From contig JACXVH010000081.1 of assembly GCA_014763515.1 (NCBI GenBank), forward strand, positions 1 through 9,376: DNA of 9,376 nucleotides, in the 5' to 3' direction. Both the position numbers and the translations under genes were made by a program. Of the stretch, positions 1 to 4,862 are shown in pieces (position 1 is the first letter of the stretch; every line of letters starts with the position of its first letter). The DNA comes from Flavobacteriaceae bacterium. GTDB lineage: Bacteria; Bacteroidota; Bacteroidia; Flavobacteriales; Flavobacteriaceae. The notes under the pieces are model-generated. The model was given only the letters and a program-made list of their open reading frames with translations. It was not told the DNA's origin and did not search any database.

Positions 1-12
1 TACAAATTCTAA
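1..12 (+). CDS. 3' end of an outer-membrane beta-barrel gene (partial)
   Basis: Only the last three codons and the stop are present, reading Tyr-Lys-Phe-stop. The 12 bases are identical to the last 12 bases of the intact barrel gene at 652-663, and a C-terminal aromatic residue is the usual end of an outer-membrane barrel. A strong terminator begins 24 bases further on, as expected after a gene end. I infer a paralogue of the next gene that lies mostly outside the window. Twelve bases cannot prove this. Confidence 0.55.
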   Translation, partial: YKF

Positions 13-35
13 TTTGTAACGTACATACAAATAAT

Positions 36-64
36 AAAAATCCCGCCAATGGCGGGATTTTTTT
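36..64 (+). terminator. Intrinsic terminator of the upstream partial gene
   Basis: The GC-rich stem TCCCGCC / GGCGGGA (41-47 with 51-57) encloses a three-base loop. It is extended by A36-40 pairing with T58-62, and a run of seven T closes the + strand side. It ends transcription of the gene whose last codons are at 1-12. The A run on the other side could make it work in both directions. Confidence 0.9.
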
Positions 65-101
65 GTTAATAAACTTGTTCATTAGTTTACCAAGTATTAA
101 T

Positions 102-130
102 TTGTTAGTTTAAAAAAAATTCTATATTTG
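102..130 (+). promoter_or_regulatory. Bacteroidetes-type promoter for the barrel gene at 160
   Basis: The -33 element TTG (102-104, in TTTG) and the -7 element TATATTTG (123-130) are 18 bases apart. This fits the Bacteroidetes housekeeping sigma consensus TTG / TAnnTTTG. Transcription should begin near 135-138, giving a short A-rich leader of about 25 bases without a clear Shine-Dalgarno site. Confidence 0.75.
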
Positions 131-159
131 TTTTAATTAACTTTAAAAAAATACTAAAC

Positions 160-663
160 ATGAAAAAAATTCTATTCGCTGCAATTGCAGTTTTGGGTTT
201 TATGACAACTCAAGCACAAGAAACTCAATTTGGAGTTAAAGCAGGTTATGCTGCTCTTTCTGGTAAAGCAGAGGCTAGTGGTTATTCAGCTACTGAAAGC
301 GACGGTGGTTTCTTCATTGGTGGTTTTGCTGATGTTACGTTATCAGATAAATTCCATTTTCAACCAGAATTATTATATGTATCTGTTGACAATGCGTCTC
401 AAGTACAAATTCCTTTACACGCAAAATATATGGCTACTAAAGCTTTAGGTGTTAAAGCAGGTCCAAATTTAGCTTTCTTAACAGATGTACCTGATGGAAT
501 TAAATCTTTCAACTTCGGTTTAGACTTAGGTGCTGAATATAATTTTGCTGAAAACTTTGTAGTAGATGCAAGATATAATTTTGGTTTAGCAAATTTATCT
601 GATGTAGATGGATTTGATTATCATTTAAGTGGATTTTATATTGGTGTTGGTTACAAATTCTAA
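160..663 (+). CDS. Small outer-membrane beta-barrel protein (PorT-like family)
   Basis: This encodes a 167-residue secreted protein. Residues 1-20 are a signal peptide (a Lys-Lys start, a hydrophobic core, and Thr-Gln-Ala before Gln-Glu). The mature part starts with a barrel strand of the type FGVKAGY and continues as alternating hydrophobic and polar strands separated by Gly- and Asp-rich turns, including FHFQPELLY, LGVKAGPNLAF, FNFGLDLGAEY and FVVDARYNFGL. It ends in GVGYKF with a C-terminal Phe. This is the pattern of 8-stranded 'outer membrane beta-barrel' or PorT-family proteins of Bacteroidetes, which sit in the outer membrane. The exact role of most members is unknown, and no enzymatic motif is visible. 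The gene has its own promoter and terminator, so it is probably monocistronic. The ATG follows an A-rich leader. Its end matches the partial gene at 1-12, which suggests tandem paralogues. Confidence 0.88.
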   Translation: MKKILFAAIAVLGFMTTQAQETQFGVKAGYAALSGKAEASGYSATESDGGFFIGGFADVTLSDKFHFQPELLYVSVDNASQVQIPLHAKYMATKALGVKAGPNLAFLTDVPDGIKSFNFGLDLGAEYNFAENFVVDARYNFGLANLSDVDGFDYHLSGFYIGVGYKF

Positions 664-682
664 TACTTAGAAATACCATATT

Positions 683-710
683 AAAACCTAAGCAAAGCTT
701 AGGTTTTTTT
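683..710 (+). terminator. Intrinsic terminator after the first barrel gene
   Basis: An 11-bp perfect stem (683-693 with 697-707, core CCTAAGC / GCTTAGG) has an AAA loop and a T7 tail, and begins 19 bases after the stop codon. It separates the barrel gene from the next promoter. Confidence 0.9.
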
Positions 711-736
711 ATTTTAAAAAAATAACCATTTATAGC

Positions 737-766
737 TTGTAAAAAAAGAAATCTATCATACTTTTG
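737..766 (+). promoter_or_regulatory. Bacteroidetes-type promoter for the frameshifted barrel gene
   Basis: TTG at 737-739 and TACTTTTG at 759-766 are separated by 19 bases and match TTG / TAnnTTTG. The predicted start is near 771-774, about 15-18 bases before the ATG at 789. An intact promoter in front of a broken gene suggests the break is recent, or is a sequencing error. Confidence 0.72.
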
Positions 767-788
767 CAAAAATTATAAAACAATTCTT

Positions 789-1372
789 ATGAGAAAAATT
801 TTGTTAGCAGTAATTGGACTTTTTACATTCTTTAGTTCAAATGCTCAGGTTAGAGAAAAAGGCAGTTAGAGTTATTACCACAAATCGGTTATTCGTCTTC
901 AAATTATTATGGAGAAGACCAATTAGATACTAATACTTTATCAGGAGCTTCATTTGGAGTTGGAGCTGATTATTTCTTTAATGACAGATGGAGTTTACGT
1001 TCTGGCTTACACTATCAACAAATGGGTACTAAAGGAAATGGTGGTTATGAAGAAAAATTAAAATACATCACTTTACCAGTAAATGCAAACTGGCACTTTG
1101 GTTCTACTAGAAAATGGAATTTAAATTTTGGTCCAAGTTTTAGTTTATTGACATCGGCTAAAAACAATTTTGGAGACCTTAAAGATTTAGCAAATCCATT
1201 TCAATTAGGGTTAGCTTATGGAATTGGATATAAAATTGAAGTAAATGAAAAATTCAGTATTCTTATTGATCTTCAGGGTATAGCTGGCTTAACTGATGTT
1301 CCAAAAGAAAGCGATTATACTATCAAAAATTCTTACAGCAGTATTAACATTGGCGGTGTATTTAAATTATAA
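789..1372 (+). pseudogene. Outer-membrane beta-barrel protein gene with a -1 frameshift
   Basis: The ATG at 789 opens a clear signal peptide (MRKILLAVIGLFTFFSSNAQ), then reads VREKGS and stops at TAG 867-869. The adjacent frame is open from 854 to the TAA at 1370-1372 and encodes a convincing barrel: LELLPQIGYSSS, then FGVGADYFFNDRWSLRSGLHYQ, LKYITLPVNANWHFG, WNLNFGPSFSLL and FSILIDLQGIAGL, ending in IGGVFKL. Restoring one A to the A5 run at 856-860 joins both parts into a protein of about 194 residues, so the change is a one-base deletion at or near that run. The ATG at 1022 is not a credible start because it lies inside a strand and leaves no signal peptide. The family is the PorT-like small outer-membrane barrels, function unknown. 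Promoter and terminator are intact. It could be a true recent pseudogene, a homopolymer sequencing error, or less likely a gene that uses slippage. Confidence 0.82.
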
Positions 1373-1394
1373 TTTATTTATTTGCTATAAAGTT

Positions 1395-1425
1395 AATCCC
1401 AAGTATTTTACTTGGGATTTTTTTT
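1395..1425 (+). terminator. Intrinsic terminator after the second barrel gene
   Basis: An 11-bp perfect stem (1395-1405 with 1409-1419, core ATCCCAAGTA / TACTTGGGAT) has a TTT loop and is followed by T through 1425. It starts 22 bases after the stop codon and directly precedes the xerD promoter. Confidence 0.9.
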
Positions 1426-1446
1426 GCACGAAAATGATTATTTTTG
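1412..1446 (+). promoter_or_regulatory. Probable xerD promoter, very close to the start codon
   Basis: TATTTTTG at 1439-1446 matches the -7 consensus TAnnTTTG. The best -33 element is TTG at 1412-1414, inside the preceding terminator stem, at a rather long spacing of 24 bases. The TTG at 1424-1426 is only 12 bases away, which is too close. The -7 element ends four bases before the ATG at 1451, so the predicted transcription start falls on or next to the start codon. Confidence 0.5.
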
Positions 1447-1450
1447 AAGT

Positions 1451-2347
1451 ATGAGTTGGACATCTTATTTAAAACAATTTCAAAATTATTTACGTTTAGA
1501 AAGAGGGCTTTCTGAAAATACTATTGCCAATTATACTTTCGATATAGAAAAACTTATTTTTTATTTAAATGAAAATAACATAAACGAAAGCCCTTTAAAA
1601 ATTAGTGAAGAAACCATTCAGTCTTTTTTATATAAGCTTTCAGGAGAAGTTAATGCTCGAAGTCAATCTAGAATTATTTCAGGTTTAAAGAGTTTTTTCA
1701 ACTTTTTAATATTTGAAGATTTAAGAAATGACACACCTTTAGAACTTATAGAAGTTCCTAAAACAGGTAGAAAACTACCTGACACACTTTCTACAAACGA
1801 GATTGATAATTTAATAGGCGCTATAGATCTTTCGACTCCAGAAGGAGAAAGAAACAGGGCCATGCTTGAAACTTTATATAGTTGTGGGCTTCGCGTATCA
1901 GAATTAATTACTTTAAAAATATCTGATTTATTTTTTAACGAAGGTTTTATTAAAGTGACTGGCAAAGGCGATAAACAGCGTTTTGTACCCATTAGTAAAT
2001 CGACAGAAAAATTTATCACTATTTATGGTAACGAAATTCGCAACAAACTTAATATTCAAAAAGGCTTTGAAGATACATTGTTTTTAAACCGCAGAGGCAA
2101 ACAACTAACACGCGCAATGGTATTTACCATAATCAAAGATTTAGCGGTTAAAATCGGTTTAAAAAAATCGATTTCTCCCCACACGTTCCGACATTCATTT
2201 GCAACACATTTACTCGAAAATGGAGCTGATTTAAGATCAATTCAATTAATGTTAGGACACGAATCGATAACCACAACAGAAGTATATATGCATTTAGATA
2301 GAAAGTTCCTCTCGGAAGTTTTAAATAATTATCATCCACGTAAATAG
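1451..2347 (+). CDS. xerD: Site-specific tyrosine recombinase XerD
   Basis: XerD acts in the cytoplasm, normally together with XerC, to resolve chromosome dimers at the dif site during division. The protein has 298 residues, the same length as E. coli XerD. Residues 1-90 form the N-terminal SAM-like DNA-binding domain, with the typical FQNYLRLERGLSENTIANY opening. The catalytic domain runs from about 105 to 290. The six active-site residues are all present: R148 (in CGLRVSEL), K172 (in TGKGDKQR), H244 and R247 (in HTFRHSF), H270 (in LGHES) and the nucleophile Y279 (in EVYMHL). These numbers coincide with those I recall for E. coli XerD, which supports a housekeeping XerD rather than a phage integrase. 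No dif-like site or mobile-element boundary is visible nearby. The ATG at 1451 gives the usual N-terminus. The gene is monocistronic and converges on rny. Confidence 0.96.
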   Translation: MSWTSYLKQFQNYLRLERGLSENTIANYTFDIEKLIFYLNENNINESPLKISEETIQSFLYKLSGEVNARSQSRIISGLKSFFNFLIFEDLRNDTPLELIEVPKTGRKLPDTLSTNEIDNLIGAIDLSTPEGERNRAMLETLYSCGLRVSELITLKISDLFFNEGFIKVTGKGDKQRFVPISKSTEKFITIYGNEIRNKLNIQKGFEDTLFLNRRGKQLTRAMVFTIIKDLAVKIGLKKSISPHTFRHSFATHLLENGADLRSIQLMLGHESITTTEVYMHLDRKFLSEVLNNYHPRK

Positions 2348-2374
2348 TATGCAGTTGCAGTTTTGAGTCTCAAT

Positions 2375-2411
2375 AAAAAAAAAAGATGTTTCAATTTTGA
2401 AACATCTTTTT
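2375..2411. terminator. Bidirectional terminator between xerD and rny
   Basis: The hairpin AAAAGATGTTTCA / TGAAACATCTTTT (2381-2393 with 2398-2410) has a four-base loop. T2407-2411 gives the U tail for xerD transcripts, and the A run at 2375-2384 gives the U tail for rny transcripts on the minus strand. The two genes converge here, so one hairpin serves both. Confidence 0.88.
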
Positions 2412-2444
2412 CTGTATACTGTGATTGCGACTGTAAACTAAAAG

Positions 2445-3863
2445 CTACTTCGCAATATTTACAGCTCTAGTTTCTCTAATTACTGTTACTTTAACTTGAC
2501 CAGGATATGTCATTTCAGTTTGAATTTTTTGAGAAATTTCAAATGAAAGTGAAGCTGCCATTTCGTCGTTAACTTTTTCGCTTTCCACAATAACACGTAA
2601 TTCTCTACCTGCTTGAATTGCATAAGCATTTTTAACACCATTGAAACCGTAAGCAATATCTTCTAAGTCTTTTAACCTTTGAATATAAGAATCTAAAACT
2701 TGACGTCTTGCTCCTGGTCTTGCTCCCGAAATAGCATCACATACTTGTACTAAAGGCGAAATTAAATATTTCATTTCAATTTCGTCGTGGTGCGCTCCAA
2801 TTGCGTTACAAACCTCATCTTTTTCACCATATTTTTCAGCCCATTGCATACCTAAGATTGCGTGTGGTAACTCACTTTCAGTTTCTGGTACTTTTCCAAT
2901 ATCGTGTAATAAACCTGCGCGTTTTGCGAGTTTAACATTTAAACCAAGTTCTGCAGCCATAATACCACAAAGGTTAGCTACTTCTCTAGAGTGTTGTAAT
3001 AAGTTTTGTCCGTAAGATGAACGGTATTTCATTCTACCAACAACCTTAATTAATTCAGGATGAAGTCCGTGAATTCCTAAATCGATTACGGTACGTTTAC
3101 CTACTTCGATAATTTCTTCTTCGATTTGTTTTTGTGTTTTAGCTACAACTTCTTCTTCTAAAGCACGAATATTACGTCCTTCACGACCAATAATTCTACC
3201 TTTAACATCATCCGACTCAATATTGAAAACAGAAACACAATTTTCAACTGCTTCTTCTGTTCCTACACGTTGAATAGTATTGATGATAACTTTTTTAGCT
3301 TCTTGCTGAGCGGTCATTTTTGCTTCTTCCATTGCATTCTGAATGAAAGACATTGCTGCCGTTTTAGCTTCTGCTTTTAAACTTTCAACCAATTGATTTT
3401 TGGCTTCTTCCGCAGATAGTCCAGAAATTACTTCTAACTGTTCTACTTGACTTCTGTGAAGCTTTTCAATTTCTTGTTGTTTTTTATCCAAAAACTCGAT
3501 TCTCGTGTTGTAATCTACTAATTTTTCTTCAAATTCGTCGTTCAGTTTCTTGTTTTTAGCCAGTTCACTCGAAACTTGAGATTCTTTATCTCTAGTTCTC
3601 TTTTCTGCTTCCGCAATTTTCTTGTCTCTCGATAAAATTACTTGCTCATGTTCAGCTTTTAATTCTAAAAACTTTTCTTTTGCTTGTAAAATTTTATCCT
3701 TTTTAATTGATTCAGCTTCAGTTTTAGCATCTTTCAAAATTGAAGCTGCTTCCTTTTTTGCATTTTTAATAAGATTTGAGACATTGCTTTTTTCTAAAAA
3801 TTTAGCAATTCCAAACCCTAAAGCAATTCCCAAAACAATTCCTATAATCGTTATAAAATCCAT
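2445..3863 (-). CDS. rny: Ribonuclease Y, with an internal deletion in the KH domain
   Basis: RNase Y is a membrane-anchored endoribonuclease that starts mRNA decay. Seen in order: an N-terminal membrane segment (residues 3-20), a long charged coiled coil (about 25-200), the KH signature GRIIGREGRNIRALE (222-236), and the HD hydrolase domain with H291, the HD pair H320-D321 (LLHDIGK), H358-H359 and D376. It ends with the family tail YPGQVKVTVIRETRAV. The product has 472 residues, whereas family members have about 520. From memory of the family, the GxxG segment is normally followed by about 47 residues (TG[IV]..I.DDTPE, then FDP.RRE, then DGRIHPARI) before EEVVAKTQ. Here RALE runs straight into EEVVAKTQ, with codons GAA-GAA-GAA at 3150-3158 marking the junction. 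The reading frame is kept. The catalytic HD part looks intact, but the KH fold cannot be complete. The start follows the terminator of the upstream small RNA by about 20 bases. Confidence 0.93.
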   Translation of the reverse strand: MDFITIIGIVLGIALGFGIAKFLEKSNVSNLIKNAKKEAASILKDAKTEAESIKKDKILQAKEKFLELKAEHEQVILSRDKKIAEAEKRTRDKESQVSSELAKNKKLNDEFEEKLVDYNTRIEFLDKKQQEIEKLHRSQVEQLEVISGLSAEEAKNQLVESLKAEAKTAAMSFIQNAMEEAKMTAQQEAKKVIINTIQRVGTEEAVENCVSVFNIESDDVKGRIIGREGRNIRALEEEVVAKTQKQIEEEIIEVGKRTVIDLGIHGLHPELIKVVGRMKYRSSYGQNLLQHSREVANLCGIMAAELGLNVKLAKRAGLLHDIGKVPETESELPHAILGMQWAEKYGEKDEVCNAIGAHHDEIEMKYLISPLVQVCDAISGARPGARRQVLDSYIQRLKDLEDIAYGFNGVKNAYAIQAGRELRVIVESEKVNDEMAASLSFEISQKIQTEMTYPGQVKVTVIRETRAVNIAK

Positions 3864-3884
3864 AGTTTTAAAAAATATTTATAT

Positions 3885-4041
3885 AAAAAAAGCCTACATT
3901 AGGTGTTTGTATAAACTCGTAAAGACAAGTTTTGAGCTAGCTCGTTTTTCATGTTTCCCACTTAAGGGCTTACAATAGTACGAAGATTCGCTCATTTTAA
4001 TTTGTTAGTGTTGAGTTTATCAAATATATGCTAATGTAGGC
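3885..4041 (-). ncRNA. ssrS: Structured small RNA, probably 6S RNA (6S-Flavo type)
   Basis: 6S RNA mimics an open promoter and binds sigma-70 RNA polymerase. The gap between zapA and rny has no credible gene but folds into one long rod. A perfect 11-bp terminal stem joins GCCTACATTAG (minus strand, from 4041) to CTAATGTAGGC (ending at 3892), followed directly by U7, so the closing stem also acts as a terminator. Inside it are an 8-bp stem (3911-3918 with 4013-4020), a 4-bp stem (3925-3928 with 4002-4005) and a 5-bp stem (3933-3937 with 3990-3994), all separated by internal loops. A large central region carries a small CCC/GGG hairpin at 3957-3968. A terminal stem, broken rod and central bubble is the 6S architecture. 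zapA lies next to the 6S gene in gamma-proteobacteria as well, which supports the call. No good promoter is visible: a weak TACGTTCT (4070-4063) with TTG at 4095-4093 is the best candidate. That this is a structured RNA is fairly sure. The 6S identity is inferred. Confidence 0.68.
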
Positions 4042-4071
4042 AGTATCTTTATCTTATTTGTAAGAACGTAT

Positions 4072-4365
4072 TTATCTAGAGAGTAACTCACTCAATTTCA
4101 AATCCAAGCTTTGCAAGCGCTTTAACGCATTTTGCTGTTCTTCTGAAGCATCTAACTTCTTTTGCTCTGTTTGCGCTGCAAATTGTAACGCACACATTGC
4201 CAGAACATCTTGTTTATCTCTCACTGCATAGCTTTGTTCAAATTGTTTTATCATCGTATCTATCTTTTTTGAAGCAGTTCGCAATGCTTCTTCTTGTGTA
4301 TCTTCAATAGTTAATGGATATACACGATCAGCGATAGATATTTTGATATTTAATTTTTCACTCAT
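4072..4365 (-). CDS. zapA: Cell division protein ZapA
   Basis: ZapA is a small cytoplasmic protein that binds FtsZ and bundles its filaments at the division ring. The protein has 97 residues. Residues 1-47 carry the globular head, with the family pattern KLNIKISIADRVYPLTIED followed by EEALRTASKKIDTMIKQF. Residues about 50-97 form a helix with heptad character (DVLAMCALQFAAQTEQKK, then LQSLDLKLSELL) for the dimer and tetramer coiled coil. The ATG at 4365 is preceded by AGGAAG a few bases upstream, an unusually good Shine-Dalgarno match for this phylum. That site lies in the six-base gap after the upstream gene, so the two genes are probably translated from one mRNA. The 6S-like RNA follows downstream on the same strand. 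Confidence 0.9.
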   Translation of the reverse strand: MSEKLNIKISIADRVYPLTIEDTQEEALRTASKKIDTMIKQFEQSYAVRDKQDVLAMCALQFAAQTEQKKLDASEEQQNALKRLQSLDLKLSELLSR

Positions 4366-4371
4366 GACTTC

Positions 4372-4662
4372 CTAATCAGAAAGTTGTGCTATGCAATAAT
4401 CGATTTCACGAATTAATGAATTTATTTTGAGCTTCGTTTCTCGTTTATTTTCGTCACTGCCTAACAATGAATTTACCATTTTCAATTTATCAATTTGCTC
4501 ATTTAAAACCGTTATTTGAGCTGATTTGATGTCATTATCTTTCTTAACTTGTTCTAATAACTCATTGATTTCAATATTTTTCTTCTCTAATTGAACCAAT
4601 TTCTGATTCAATTTAAAGAACTTAACTTCAAGAGCATCAATAAGTTTAGACAAATCGTTCAT
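4372..4662 (-). CDS. Small coiled-coil protein encoded just upstream of zapA
   Basis: I do not recognise a named family with certainty. The protein has 96 residues, no signal peptide and no membrane segment. Nearly all of it is predicted helix with leucine and isoleucine heptads: LSKLIDALEVKFFKLNQKLV, then LEKKNIEINELLEQV, ITVLNEQIDKLKMVNSLLG, and a last helix LKINSLIREIDYCIAQL. It is the first gene of the unit after a Bacteroidetes-type promoter, and its stop lies six bases before the zapA ATG, so the two are co-expressed. In size, composition and context it resembles ZapB, the coiled-coil partner of ZapA in gamma-proteobacteria. That similarity may be functional only, because any short coiled coil looks alike. 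The role as a division-ring factor is inferred from the neighbour. Confidence 0.8.
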   Translation of the reverse strand: MNDLSKLIDALEVKFFKLNQKLVQLEKKNIEINELLEQVKKDNDIKSAQITVLNEQIDKLKMVNSLLGSDENKRETKLKINSLIREIDYCIAQLSD

Positions 4663-4690
4663 TAATGGAAAAAATCATTTTCACTACATA

Positions 4691-4721
4691 CAAAATTAAG
4701 ATTACATTTTAACAATCACAA
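4691..4721 (-). promoter_or_regulatory. Bacteroidetes-type promoter for the coiled-coil gene and zapA
   Basis: On the minus strand TTG (4721-4719) is followed after 20 bases by TAATTTTG (4698-4691), matching TTG / TAnnTTTG. The predicted start is near 4686-4684, leaving a leader of about 22 bases before the ATG at 4662. This is the minus-strand half of the 200-base divergent spacer. Confidence 0.7.
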
Positions 4722-4862
4722 TTTTTTTTGTTTTTTTTTAAACTATTTTTTAACTTTTTTACAATAAACTGAGTTTTAGAATGTTGTAACTATATTAAAA
4801 AAATATTTTTTCAAATTATAAGTTTTACTATTTTAGCTGTAACACAAAACATATACAAGCCA

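Noticed and set aside
856..869. Programmed -1 frameshift in the barrel gene at 789
   Set aside because: The zero-frame codons GAA AAA GGC do not form an X-XXY-YYZ slippery heptamer, and I see no obvious downstream stem. A base deletion or sequencing error explains the data better.
1451..2347. Tyrosine recombinase as a sign of an integrated element
   Set aside because: Length and active-site positions match housekeeping XerD, and no attachment site, tRNA or phage gene is near.
2347..2440. Imperfect outer inverted repeat (GCAGTTGCAG near 2351, TTGCGACTG near 2434) around the xerD/rny terminator
   Set aside because: Only about 7 of 9 core positions match and spacing is loose. It could be a degenerate intergenic repeat, but the evidence is too thin to list as one.
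3622..3978. Open frame of 118 codons on the + strand
   Set aside because: It lies antisense to the rny coiled coil and runs into the 6S-like RNA. It has no promoter and looks like a by-product of AT-rich coding sequence.
4021..4028. Minus-strand TATATTTG as a promoter for rny
   Set aside because: It matches the -7 consensus but has no TTG 17-23 bases upstream, and it lies inside the 6S-like RNA. A start there would cut off half of the 11-bp closing stem.
4722..4740. T-rich run in the divergent spacer as a terminator or regulatory site
   Set aside because: There is no stem before the T runs and no repeat structure. It fits the AT-rich composition of the spacer.
4829..4836. TATTTTAG as the -7 element of the M23 gene
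   Set aside because: It has one mismatch to TAnnTTTG and no TTG at the right distance. The M23 gene needs a promoter in this spacer, but I cannot place it.
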